The translations under genes were made by a program, and so were the position numbers. A DNA stretch of 27,839 nt, from NCBI GenBank assembly GCA_016280695.1, contig JAEEHG010000178.1:1-27839 (forward strand), given 5' to 3'. Of the stretch, positions 1 to 6,922 are shown in pieces. Each line of letters begins with the position of its first letter. Position 1 is the stretch's first letter. Origin of the DNA: Solobacterium sp. (GTDB taxonomy: Bacteria; Bacillota_I; Bacilli_A; Erysipelotrichales; Erysipelotrichaceae). The notes beneath the pieces were generated by a model, which saw nothing but the letters and a program-made list of their open reading frames with translations, was not told where the DNA came from and did not search any database.

Positions 1-2
1 AC

Positions 3-644
3 TTTCATCTGTACAACTATGACACAAACCATGTCATTCTCGGGATGAATGAAGAATATATATCAGACGAAGAATACAGTCAGATCTGGCTGGTAGGGGA
101 TTCCAATTATCTCAACCTGGCCAGGGAAGGGGGATATCCTGCTGACCGGGTGATCGGGAGATTTGCGTTATCGCCGAATTCCGCGGACCTGCCGGTCACG
201 TACAACAATGAGCAGACGGACAAGACCCTGCTGGAACTGCTGGCTGACCTGCAGCCCAAGTGCATCCTGATGGATATCGGGCTGACCCAGAGCGGGGCAG
301 GCAACCCTATCCAGCTGAAAAACCAGTATCGGCAGCTCATCCGGGAGATCCGGGAGGTCACGCCTGATACAATCATCTATGTATCATCCCTGTTTCCCGT
401 GAGTGCCGCGGAAAACGAAGTACACGTGTCACAGGCACAGGTCAACAAGACGAACTACTACCTGCTGAAACTGTGTGAGGAAGAGGGATTGTCCATGTTT
501 GACGTGCCGAGTTATCTGTATGGGGAAGATGGCTGCGCGGACATGGAGTTTTTCCGGGAAGACGGTTATCATCTGGCCGGCATGTATTACGGCCTGTTCA
601 CGGATCATATCCGCTCATATCTGAAAGTAGAGGGAGTCAAATGA
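3..644 (+). CDS. SGNH/GDSL-hydrolase-like protein, 3' part only
   Basis: The reading frame is open from the first complete codon of the window with no stop, so this is the C-terminal part (213 codons) of a longer gene that starts outside. The ATG at 45 is internal and has no ribosome binding site. Visible SGNH-like blocks are a GDS motif in 'WLVGDSN', a hydrophobic strand ending in 'MDIGLTQSG' where block III would lie, and a C-terminal 'REDGYHL' that fits the DxxH block carrying the catalytic Asp/His. Such proteins are often O-acyl esterases or acyl transferases acting outside the cell on cell-wall or surface glycans, and in Bacillota they often sit beside MBOAT acyltransferases. No MBOAT gene is visible because the window begins here. 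The stop overlaps the next start by four bases (ATGA), implying an operon. The fold call is fairly good. The substrate is unknown. Confidence 0.7.
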   Translation, partial: FHLYNYDTNHVILGMNEEYISDEEYSQIWLVGDSNYLNLAREGGYPADRVIGRFALSPNSADLPVTYNNEQTDKTLLELLADLQPKCILMDIGLTQSGAGNPIQLKNQYRQLIREIREVTPDTIIYVSSLFPVSAAENEVHVSQAQVNKTNYYLLKLCEEEGLSMFDVPSYLYGEDGCADMEFFREDGYHLAGMYYGLFTDHIRSYLKVEGVK

Positions 645-1093
645 AAAAGCTGGTAATGGCAGCCGGCATCTGCCTGTTATTGGCCGGATGCGGCGCAAAG
701 CCTGAAAAAACTGCCCCGGCAGGTAAAACATTTCAGGACTATGAAGCAATCCTGACGCCGTTCCTGGATGAAAAATGCAGCACTCTGGACAAAGACCAGG
801 TGGCAAAAATGCTGGATGTGGATCCGGAAACTGTTGTCAACGCGGCTGGTTACTTCGAAGATGAACATACCGAAAGACGGATCCTGATTATCGAGGCGGA
901 CAGTGAAGACCATGCCATTGAAGCGGAGGAAAAGATGAATGATTATCTTTCCACCCTGGTCAATTCAGCAGCCATGTACCGGCCGGAGGAACTGGAAACG
1001 ATTGCCGGCGGTTATGTCGGAAACAACGGGACTTATGCTTTCCTGATCATCTGCGAGGACACCCAGGAAGCGAAAAAAGCCCTGCTTGAGTAG
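641..1093 (+). CDS. DUF4358-like lipoprotein
   Basis: A 150-residue protein with a lipoprotein signal: a short basic start (MKK), a hydrophobic stretch, and a lipobox 'LLAGC' with the acylated Cys at residue 17. The mature part is acidic with alternating hydrophobic strands and resembles the DUF4358 family, small lipoproteins often encoded next to SGNH hydrolases and MBOAT acyltransferases. It should be anchored on the outer face of the cytoplasmic membrane. Its ATG overlaps the stop of the upstream SGNH gene (ATGA), so translation is probably coupled and the two products may work together on a surface polymer. The family assignment is from recall of sequence character and context, without a search. 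The molecular function of the family is not known. Confidence 0.6.
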   Translation: MKKLVMAAGICLLLAGCGAKPEKTAPAGKTFQDYEAILTPFLDEKCSTLDKDQVAKMLDVDPETVVNAAGYFEDEHTERRILIIEADSEDHAIEAEEKMNDYLSTLVNSAAMYRPEELETIAGGYVGNNGTYAFLIICEDTQEAKKALLE

Positions 1094-1096
1094 TCT

Positions 1097-1717
1097 TTGG
1101 CCGACTGTACCATGAACACTTATGACAGAATACCTTCCCGGGAAGAAGCGGAAAGTATCCTGGCGGCTGCGCTGGAGAAAAACCCGGGGAAATGGGGTGC
1201 CCATTCCCGCAACGCTGCCGTCAGTGCGGAAGCGATCGGCAGGGCTGCCGGTCTGGATCCTGACCGGTGTTATGTATCCGGGCTGCTGCACGATATCGGC
1301 CGCTTCAAGGGCCAGGTCCAGCTGGCCCACATATACCATGGCTGGAAATACATGGAAGAATGCGGTTACCCGCTGATCGGCCGGGTCTGCCTGACACATT
1401 CGTTTGCGATGCAGAAACTCACTGCCTACGGCGGGGCATTTGACCTGACAGAGGGGCAGGTCGAAGAAATGCGGGCCGAACTGGAAAGCATTGTCTATGA
1501 TGATTATGACCGGCTGATCCAGCTGTGCGACAACATCAGCGGGGCTTCCGGCATTATGCGCATGGAAGACCGGATTGCCGATATCGCGTCCCGCTATCAT
1601 CACTATCCGGAGGAAAAGCGGAACCGGACACTTGCCCTGGTTGATTATTTCAATAAAAAAACAGGAAGCGACATCTATCTGCTTTCCTGCGGCGGGAACA
1701 CGGTGGATCATTATTGA
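1097..1717 (+). CDS. HD-domain phosphohydrolase-like protein
   Basis: A soluble protein of about 200 residues with an HD superfamily metal-binding pattern: His36 in 'GAHSRNAA', His65-Asp66 in 'LLHDIGRF', further His residues in 'HIYHGWKY' and 'LTHSFAM', and a later Asp in 'LCDNIS' that can complete the site. HD proteins of this size hydrolyse phosphoester bonds of nucleotides or related metabolites. The substrate here cannot be told. The start is uncertain: the frame opens with TTG at 1097, directly after the lipoprotein stop, and there is an ATG at 1112. Neither has a strong Shine-Dalgarno sequence, so translation may be coupled to the upstream gene. It is the last gene of the operon before a strong hairpin at 1755-1779. 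Confidence 0.75.
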   Translation: MADCTMNTYDRIPSREEAESILAAALEKNPGKWGAHSRNAAVSAEAIGRAAGLDPDRCYVSGLLHDIGRFKGQVQLAHIYHGWKYMEECGYPLIGRVCLTHSFAMQKLTAYGGAFDLTEGQVEEMRAELESIVYDDYDRLIQLCDNISGASGIMRMEDRIADIASRYHHYPEEKRNRTLALVDYFNKKTGSDIYLLSCGGNTVDHY

Positions 1718-1754
1718 ATCTATGACATGCACCGCCGGTTAAATCTATAACATA

Positions 1755-1779
1755 AAAAGAGGCTGCCGCAGCCTCTTTT
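1755..1779. terminator. bidirectional intrinsic terminator
   Basis: A perfect inverted repeat: AAAAGAGGCT at 1755-1764 and AGCCTCTTTT at 1770-1779 around a five-base loop. It has A-runs on the left and T-runs on the right, so it can terminate both the HD-gene operon on the + strand and the rhomboid gene on the - strand. The two genes converge on it. Confidence 0.85.
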
Positions 1780-1801
1780 GTGTTATACGGAGAAGAGCCT
1801 G

Positions 1802-2329
1802 TCAGAACAGGAATGATACCAGAATACCGAACAGGGCCCCGCCAAGGTGGGCCTGCCAGGCTACACCGGGCATGAAGTTGATGATGATATTGGCAATGTT
1901 GTTCTGCAGGATGCTCGCCCAGGAAACCGAGGCATAGGATGTCAGCAGCATGAAGTAAAAGAACATCACGGCATACAGGCCGCCGGAAAGCCCGAGCGAT
2001 GACCTGACCTTGAACAGATAACAGAACAGATTGCCGGCCAGCACCCCGCCGTACAGCAGAAGCAGGAATTTTGCCGGTCCCAGCATGCGTTCCATCCACG
2101 GCCCGAGATTGTACAGAGAATAGAGATTCATCATGATATGCCAAGGGCCGCCGTGCAGAAAGCCGCCGGTCAGCAGCCGGTAATACTGCCCCTGCTGAAT
2201 CATATAAGTATTGCACAGGTACTTGCCGGTAAAGGAAGGATCTGAATTCTGCCGGAAATAGACAACGGCACAGATCAGGATGGTCGCGAACGTCACCGGA
2301 CAGCCGGAAACCAGATTCATCAGATTCAT
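1802..2329 (-). CDS. rhomboid family intramembrane serine protease
   Basis: A 175-residue polytopic membrane protein with about six hydrophobic segments, close to the minimal rhomboid core. The catalytic Ser lies in 'GLSGGLYA' (Ser115, GxSG motif) and the catalytic His in 'WQAHLGG' (His161). The conserved HxxxN of the second helix is seen as His64-Asn68 in 'WHIMMNL'. Rhomboids cut substrate proteins inside or near the membrane. The frame could extend to an ATG at 2383, but that ATG overlaps a good -35 element, while the ATG at 2329 has a strong GGAGGT six bases upstream, so 2329 is chosen. It stands alone on the - strand with its own promoter and terminator. Substrate unknown. It lies next to a secreted protein and a membrane-tethered regulator, but nothing in the sequence shows a functional link. 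Confidence 0.88.
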   Translation of the reverse strand: MNLMNLVSGCPVTFATILICAVVYFRQNSDPSFTGKYLCNTYMIQQGQYYRLLTGGFLHGGPWHIMMNLYSLYNLGPWMERMLGPAKFLLLLYGGVLAGNLFCYLFKVRSSLGLSGGLYAVMFFYFMLLTSYASVSWASILQNNIANIIINFMPGVAWQAHLGGALFGILVSFLF

Positions 2330-2354
2330 GCGGAGACCTCCTTTATGACTACAG

Positions 2355-2383
2355 ATTATATTCTTTGCCTGCAAAATTGTCAT
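2355..2383 (-). promoter_or_regulatory. sigma-A promoter of the rhomboid gene
   Basis: On the - strand, ATGACA (2378-2383) and TATAAT (2355-2360) are separated by exactly 17 bases. The expected transcription start is near 2348, and the Shine-Dalgarno AAAGGAGGT and the ATG at 2329 follow at normal distances. This supports the shorter start for the rhomboid gene. Confidence 0.75.
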
Positions 2384-2648
2384 TATCTGTGCGGTTGTCT
2401 TTTCCGAATCTCTTATATAAACTACTTCTTCCCGTTAAAGTGTAGAAACAGGGATTGTTTCTTACAACAATAGATATAAAAGGTTTTTTTGCAAAACAAT
2501 CACAGTATGTACTGTATCTGTAAAAATACTTTTCTTTTTCTGCCTTTTTGGGCCACGGATGTTACGGAGCGTTGCTGAAGCGTATCTCTTTTTTGCGCTA
2601 TATTTGGGTTGATGAAATGACATGTTGTTCATCTGGAAAAGAGGGTTT
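2384..2648. other. AT-rich intergenic region between divergent genes
   Basis: About 265 bases without a convincing gene. It is markedly AT-rich, with several T-runs. Several A/T hexamers resemble -10 boxes (for example TATAAA at 2475-2480 and TATATT near 2600), but none has a good -35 at 16-18 bases, so the promoter for the following + strand genes is not placed. The clearest structure is a 14-bp dyad at 2502-2515, listed separately. No RNA gene is recognised. Confidence 0.5.
2502..2515. promoter_or_regulatory. 14-bp dyad, possible operator
   Basis: ACAGTA-TG-TACTGT is a perfect inverted repeat with six-base arms and a two-base centre. It lies about 135 bp before the secreted-protein gene and is not followed by a T-run, so it is not a terminator. 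XRE regulators commonly bind dyads of this size, and the next operon encodes one, so autoregulation is a reasonable guess. It is not shown by the sequence alone. Confidence 0.4.
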
Positions 2649-3065
2649 ATGAAAAAGAAAAGATGTATTCTTAACTTGTTTGTTATTATCCCATTTCTAA
2701 TCGCTCTTGTAACGCCGGTATTTGCAGAAAATGCAGATACCCCTGCAGATCCAATTGACCCTGATCCATATGCAGTCAGAAGTATTGCGGGCTCTACAAC
2801 AGTAAAACTGGCTCATCAAAAGTCTGATGGAAATGCAGAATTTGTATATGTTACCGTTTATGTTAATGGCACCGGTACATTTAACAATAACGGGACACTT
2901 GTCAGTGGAACCGTAACCAGTGTGTACACATCAAATCCATCGGCGATGACAGTAACAAGTTACTCAACAGGTTATATATCAGGTGGTATACGTGTCACAT
3001 GCAATCTTTCTTGTCCGTCAGGTTACATGCTCCCATATTATTCAACAATTGTTGATGCTTATTAA
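2649..3065 (+). CDS. small secreted protein of unknown family
   Basis: A 138-residue protein with a clear Sec signal peptide: basic start 'MKKKRC', hydrophobic core to about residue 22, and a likely signal peptidase I cut after Ala26 ('TPVFA'). There is no lipobox or anchor, so it should be released or wall-associated. The mature part is rich in Thr, Ser, Val, Tyr and Gly with alternating beta-type patterns, a proline/aspartate-rich N-terminal linker (residues 30-40), and two Cys (118 and 122) that could form a small disulfide loop. I recognise no family. The start at 2649 is preferred over the ATG at 2622 because GAGGG lies just upstream and the signal peptide begins there. Its stop overlaps the start of the XRE regulator gene by one base. 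It is AT-richer than its surroundings, which may indicate recent acquisition. Confidence 0.7.
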   Translation: MKKKRCILNLFVIIPFLIALVTPVFAENADTPADPIDPDPYAVRSIAGSTTVKLAHQKSDGNAEFVYVTVYVNGTGTFNNNGTLVSGTVTSVYTSNPSAMTVTSYSTGYISGGIRVTCNLSCPSGYMLPYYSTIVDAY

Positions 3066-3859
3066 TGATTGACGTTTATAAAACAGGAACACTGATAAAA
3101 AACTCCAGGCAAAAACTTCATCTTTCCCAACAGGAACTGGCTGATAAACTGCATATATCAAGGGCTACGGTTTCAAAATGGGAAACGGGCAAGGGAATGC
3201 CGGATATCAGTTTGCTTTTGCCGCTGGCAGACTGTCTGAACCTCAGTATTGCTGAACTGCTGAAAGGAGAAACTGTTGACCAAACACCGGAGATGAAGGA
3301 ATCGTTTCAGCTGCTTGCTCATGCGGCAAAAGAACAGGAACGCCATCACCTGGCAAAACGGACTGTACATACAATCCTGATCATAATCCTGTTGTTCGGC
3401 GGGATTCTCTTCGCTGGATATAATCATATAAATGTAATGAAAAGAGAGATTGTTCCGATCAGTTATTACGGTGAAGAAGAAATCCCGGCAGAAGAGGAGA
3501 AGCCGGTCCCCAATATTATCTGCCAGAAGATCGGAGATATTATTGTTCTGGATATGAACAGCCCGGCAGATTCGTTTTACTGCCAGATAAACAACTATGT
3601 GAACAAAGATGGAGACTGCGACATATTTTTCTGGGGTTTTACATGGCGGTGGGCAGAGTTCAGCAGACAAGCAATGATGACACATTCATTCAATCTGTCC
3701 ACATCCCTTCGGGAGACACAGAAAATACGGCACGTATACTACTATGTCGGCTCTTTATCCAGGGATGATCTGCTGCGGATCAATCCGGCTAAAGATGATT
3801 TGACAGAGCTGTACGATCATTCTGTTCTTCTTTACGAAAGAAGAAATGAATCCAATTAA
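3065..3859 (+). CDS. XRE-type DNA-binding protein with one membrane segment and an external C-terminal domain
   Basis: A 264-residue protein with three parts. Residues about 6-65 are an XRE/Cro helix-turn-helix domain ('LSQQELADKLHISRATVSKWE'-type core). A charged linker follows to about residue 99. Residues about 101-119 are a single hydrophobic membrane helix. The remaining roughly 145 residues form a C-terminal domain that should lie outside if the DNA-binding part is inside. That domain holds Cys residues and many aromatics and matches no family I know. The arrangement suggests a one-component sensor that binds DNA while held at the membrane. ATG overlaps the stop of the secreted-protein gene (TAATG), so the two are translationally coupled and probably act together. 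No separate promoter is seen. Like its partner it is AT-richer than the following genes. Confidence 0.8.
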   Translation: MIDVYKTGTLIKNSRQKLHLSQQELADKLHISRATVSKWETGKGMPDISLLLPLADCLNLSIAELLKGETVDQTPEMKESFQLLAHAAKEQERHHLAKRTVHTILIIILLFGGILFAGYNHINVMKREIVPISYYGEEEIPAEEEKPVPNIICQKIGDIIVLDMNSPADSFYCQINNYVNKDGDCDIFFWGFTWRWAEFSRQAMMTHSFNLSTSLRETQKIRHVYYYVGSLSRDDLLRINPAKDDLTELYDHSVLLYERRNESN

Positions 3860-3876
3860 AGCAGGGAACAAAAAGA

Positions 3877-3904
3877 AAACTCTCATGCAGATGAGAGTTT
3901 TTTT
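3877..3904. terminator. bidirectional intrinsic terminator
   Basis: AAACTCTCAT (3877-3886) pairs perfectly with ATGAGAGTTT (3891-3900) around a GCAG loop, followed by more T on the + strand and preceded by A-rich sequence. It ends the secreted-protein/XRE operon on the + strand and the tRNA-Ser transcript on the - strand. Confidence 0.85.
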
Positions 3905-3909
3905 ACAAC

Positions 3910-3998
3910 TGGCGGAGATAGAGGGATTCGAACCCCCGCACGCTCGCACGTCTGCTGGTTTTCGAAACCAGTCCCTTCAACCACTTGGGTATATCTCC
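3910..3998 (-). tRNA. tRNA-Ser, anticodon CGA
   Basis: The - strand folds into a full class II tRNA. The acceptor stem is GGAGATA with TATCTCC. The D-stem is CCC/GGG, and the anticodon stem is CTGGT/ACCAG around the loop TTCGAAA, giving anticodon CGA (codon UCG). A long variable arm is present, as expected for serine. The T-arm is GGGGG/CCCTC with loop TTCGAAT. Discriminator base G and an encoded CCA (3910-3912) follow. It is a single gene with its own extended -10 promoter (4011-4019) and a terminator at 3877-3904. Confidence 0.95.
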
Positions 3999-4010
3999 AG
4001 CGCAAACAAG

Positions 4011-4019
4011 ATTATAGCA
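4011..4019 (-). promoter_or_regulatory. extended -10 promoter of tRNA-Ser
   Basis: The - strand reads TGCTATAAT, an extended -10 element, ending at 4011. The expected start is near 4004, just before the mature 5' end at 3998. No good -35 is seen, as is typical for extended -10 promoters. Confidence 0.65.
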
Positions 4020-4057
4020 TAACCCGGCTGAACATACCATGTTTTCGTAATTCGGGG

Positions 4058-4063
4058 TATAAT
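4058..4063 (+). promoter_or_regulatory. -10 element upstream of tldD
   Basis: TATAAT lies 24 bases before the tldD ATG, giving an expected start near 4070 and a short leader that holds the AGAAAGGAA ribosome binding site. The hexamer 17 bases upstream (TACCAT) is a poor -35. This promoter is back to back with the tRNA-Ser promoter. Confidence 0.5.
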
Positions 4064-4086
4064 CATCAGGCAGAAAGGAATTTGAT

Positions 4087-5520
4087 ATGAAAGCAGAGTT
4101 TTCAGAATACCTGACACAGACGGCTCCGGCAATCAGGACAATGATTGCCCGGCTGCAGGAACACTTTGATTATGTCAGTGTCCTGGCAACGGATTCAACC
4201 GGTTTCCGGATTTCCATCAGCCAGAAAGCCCGGGATATCTCATCGGAAACGATGATGACGGAACGGGGTAATGTCATCCGGGTTTACCGGGACGGTCTGT
4301 ACAGTGAATATGCCTTCAACGAACCGGACCTTGCGAATCCGGAAGCACAGGCCGAAGCCATCCGGCAGGAACTGGAGAAGCAGATCGAACTGCTCCGGCT
4401 GACAGGCACGGAAGTCTATGAAACAGGGAAACTGGCGGATGAACCCCAGGAGCTGTTCGTTGAGATGGAGACCGGGACAATGCCGGAAGACACTGACCTT
4501 GACAGTCTGGTAAAGGAACTGACGGCCGTGTCTGATGCGGCCATGAAGCAGGGCGAACATCTGATTGACTGCCGGCTGACCGCCCAGTCTACGCATGTAT
4601 GCAAGATGTTCCTGACCCCGAACAGGGACCTGAGACAGAGTTATGTTTATTCCGAAGGAACAGTCATGCCGATGGCCATGAAGGACGGCCGCATGGAATA
4701 TTCCTATGCCGGTGTGGCGGAACGGCAGGGCCCGGAGATTTTTGCCGGCCTGCGGGATAAAATGCAGGAAGCGGTCCGCATTGCCGAAGAACTGCTCACC
4801 GCCGGGCGGATCGAGCCGGGTGAATACGATGTCATCACCACGCCGGAAGTATCCGGCCTGATTGCCCATGAGGCTTTCGGCCACGGGGTGGAGATGGACA
4901 TGTTCGTCAAGAACCGGGCCCTGGGCAAAGAGTATATTGACAAGCGGGTCGGTTCGGATCTGGTGACCATGCACGAAGGGGCACTGGCAGCGGTCAACGT
5001 GGCTTCCTATGCCTTTGATGATGAAGGGACAGCAGCCGGGGATGTCATCGAAATCGATCACGGCATCCTGAAGACCGGCGTATGCGATGCCCTTTCAGCC
5101 CTGCGCCTGGGTGTGCAGCCGACCGGCAACGGCAAGCGGGAGAACTTTGAGCACAAAGCCTATACCCGCATGACCAACACGATTTTCGAGCCGGGTAATG
5201 ACAGCCTTGATGACATGATCGCCTCGGTTGACTACGGTTACCTGCTGGCCGGCATGCAGTCGGGCATGGAAGACCCGAAGCACTGGGGCATCCAGTGCAT
5301 TATCGAGCGGGGCTATGAAATCCGGGACGGCAGGCTGACCGGCAGGGTTGTCACCCCGATCATCATGACCGGGTATGTGCCGGATGTACTCGGCAATATC
5401 ACCATGGCCAGCCGTGAGACTGAGGTGTTCGGCACCGGCGGCTGCGGCAAGGGTTACAAGGAATGGGTCAAGGTCAGTGACGGCGGCCCGTATCTGAAGA
5501 CGAAAGCGAGGCTCGGATGA
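4087..5520 (+). CDS. tldD: TldD-family metalloprotease subunit
   Basis: A 477-residue protein of the TldD/PmbA family. In the E. coli complex, TldD is the catalytic zinc subunit and TldE the partner that forms the channel. The complex degrades unfolded or short peptides and, in some systems, trims leader peptides of ribosomally made antibiotics. The zinc motif HExxxH is present as His261-Glu262-His266 in 'HEAFGHGVEMD', and the conserved Cys ligand near the C-terminus is Cys453 in 'GGCGKG'. Length matches the family. The start at 4087 has AGAAAGGAA nine bases upstream. The stop overlaps the tldE start (ATGATG), so the subunits are made together. No RiPP precursor gene is evident next to it, so a housekeeping peptide-turnover role is more likely than antibiotic maturation. 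Confidence 0.92.
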   Translation: MKAEFSEYLTQTAPAIRTMIARLQEHFDYVSVLATDSTGFRISISQKARDISSETMMTERGNVIRVYRDGLYSEYAFNEPDLANPEAQAEAIRQELEKQIELLRLTGTEVYETGKLADEPQELFVEMETGTMPEDTDLDSLVKELTAVSDAAMKQGEHLIDCRLTAQSTHVCKMFLTPNRDLRQSYVYSEGTVMPMAMKDGRMEYSYAGVAERQGPEIFAGLRDKMQEAVRIAEELLTAGRIEPGEYDVITTPEVSGLIAHEAFGHGVEMDMFVKNRALGKEYIDKRVGSDLVTMHEGALAAVNVASYAFDDEGTAAGDVIEIDHGILKTGVCDALSALRLGVQPTGNGKRENFEHKAYTRMTNTIFEPGNDSLDDMIASVDYGYLLAGMQSGMEDPKHWGIQCIIERGYEIRDGRLTGRVVTPIIMTGYVPDVLGNITMASRETEVFGTGGCGKGYKEWVKVSDGGPYLKTKARLG

Positions 5521-6794
5521 TGCTGGAAGAACTGAAGGAACTGCTGAAAGAAGCGGGAACAGATGCCTGGGAAATCACTGATCTGAAAACCCGAGCCTAT
5601 GAATTCTATTTCATCCGGCACCGGCTGGACCAGAACCGCATCCGCGATACCAGGCATGTAACCTTGAAGGTATACCGCCGGTTTGACGGATTCCTGGGCA
5701 GCGCGAGCGCGGAAGTCATGCCGGGCAGCGACCGGGAGGCGATGCGGAAGCTGATCGGGGAACTGCAGGAACGCGCCCTGCTGATCCGCAATCCGGAATA
5801 TACGCTCAATCCGGCTGTGCAGCACAAAGATGAGGAGACGCTGCCGGAGATCGGCACGATTGCCCGTGACTTCATCGAAGTCATGCAGGATCTGCCGGAA
5901 ACCGAAACGGAAGACATCAACTCGTATGAGATTTTCACCACGGAGAATACCCGGCGGTTCATCACTTCCGCCGGTACTGATGTGACCATGGTCTATCCGT
6001 CGGCGTCGCTGGAAGTCGTGGTCAATGCCCGTCAGGAAAGGCAGGAGATCGAACTGTACCGCATGTACACATCCGGTACCTGCGACCGGGAGATGCTGAA
6101 GAAGGAAATCAGCCGCACGCTGCAGACCGGCCGGGACAAGCTGCGGGCGGAAAGCACACCGGAAATGGGCACCTGCGATGTGGTCTTCTCCACGGATGCC
6201 GCCCTGCAGATCTATGAGTACTTCCTGAACCGGGTCAATGTCCGGATGAAGTACCAGGGCATTTCCGATATCAGCATCGGGGATGAGGTTGTTCCGGGGA
6301 TGGCTGGTGACAGGCTGAGTGCGTCGGCAGCCAGGTATCTGCCGAATTCTTCCGCCAACCGCTCGTATGACAGTGAAGGCGCACCGGTGCGGGATCTTGT
6401 GCTGATCAGGGACGGCATTGCGGAAAACTTCTGGGGCGGCCGCCAGTATGCCTGCTATCTGGGCCTGGACAACACCTTTATCCCGGGCAATTTCACGGTT
6501 TCCGGCGGCACCCGCACAGAAGCACAGCTGCGTCAGGGCCGGTATCTGGAAGTGGTGGAGTTCTCGGACTTCCAGGTCAGCCCGTTCAACGGCGACATGG
6601 CCGGCGAGATCCGTCTGGCCTATTACCATGACGGGGAAAAGGTGCGGATCGTGTCGGGCGGCTCGGTTTCCGGGTCGGTCCGGGAGCTGGCCGCGTACCT
6701 GTGCATGTCAGTCAATCAGGTGCAGTATGACCGCATGCTGGTGCCTGCGGTGCTGCGTCTGTCCGGGGTGACCGTAACCGGAATTGCCGGCTGA
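5517..6794 (+). CDS. tldE: TldE/PmbA-family non-catalytic subunit
   Basis: A 425-residue protein of the same superfamily as its upstream partner but without an HExxxH zinc motif, as expected for the TldE/PmbA subunit. The C-terminal half carries family-type segments such as 'FTVSGGTRTEAQLRQG' and 'GGSVSGSVRELAAYL'. It should pair with TldD in a cytoplasmic heterodimeric protease. The start codon is one of two adjacent ATGs (5517, 5520) overlapping the tldD stop. There is no independent ribosome binding site, which indicates translational coupling. No terminator is obvious before the next gene, but a long spacer and a new promoter region separate it from oppA. Confidence 0.88.
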   Translation: MMLEELKELLKEAGTDAWEITDLKTRAYEFYFIRHRLDQNRIRDTRHVTLKVYRRFDGFLGSASAEVMPGSDREAMRKLIGELQERALLIRNPEYTLNPAVQHKDEETLPEIGTIARDFIEVMQDLPETETEDINSYEIFTTENTRRFITSAGTDVTMVYPSASLEVVVNARQERQEIELYRMYTSGTCDREMLKKEISRTLQTGRDKLRAESTPEMGTCDVVFSTDAALQIYEYFLNRVNVRMKYQGISDISIGDEVVPGMAGDRLSASAARYLPNSSANRSYDSEGAPVRDLVLIRDGIAENFWGGRQYACYLGLDNTFIPGNFTVSGGTRTEAQLRQGRYLEVVEFSDFQVSPFNGDMAGEIRLAYYHDGEKVRIVSGGSVSGSVRELAAYLCMSVNQVQYDRMLVPAVLRLSGVTVTGIAG

Positions 6795-6849
6795 GCACGG
6801 TCACGCTGTTTACAGAGGGGTAATTGTGTTGAAATTGTGAAAATCCAAT

Positions 6850-6872
6850 TGCCTAGGCAGTTAAAATATACT
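6850..6872 (+). promoter_or_regulatory. oppA promoter region with palindrome
   Basis: TATACT at 6867-6872 is the best -10 candidate, placing the start near 6879 and a leader of about 45 bases. No good -35 is found at 16-18 bases. The perfect ten-base palindrome TGCCTAGGCA (6850-6859) lies just upstream of the -10, where a repressor could block RNA polymerase. Function unproven. Confidence 0.4.
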
Positions 6873-6882
6873 AAGATTATGC

Positions 6883-6902
6883 GTAGACGTTTTCGCGTCT
6901 GC
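6883..6902 (+). other. stem-loop in the oppA leader
   Basis: GTAGACG (6883-6889) pairs with CGTCTGC (6896-6902) with one G-U pair around a TTTTCG loop. No T-run follows, so it is not a terminator. It sits directly before the strong ribosome binding site AGGAGG (6911-6916) and near the predicted 5' end of the mRNA, where such a hairpin could stabilise a highly expressed transcript. Confidence 0.4.
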
Positions 6903-6922
6903 ATAGATTTAGGAGGAAAGAA

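Noticed and set aside
2378..2383. Rhomboid gene start at 2383
   Set aside because: That ATG overlaps the -35 of the gene's own promoter. The ATG at 2329 has a strong ribosome site.
6831..6845. CodY-like box before oppA
   Set aside because: About 10 of 15 positions match the known CodY motif, with changes in the core. This is too weak to call although opp genes are common CodY targets.
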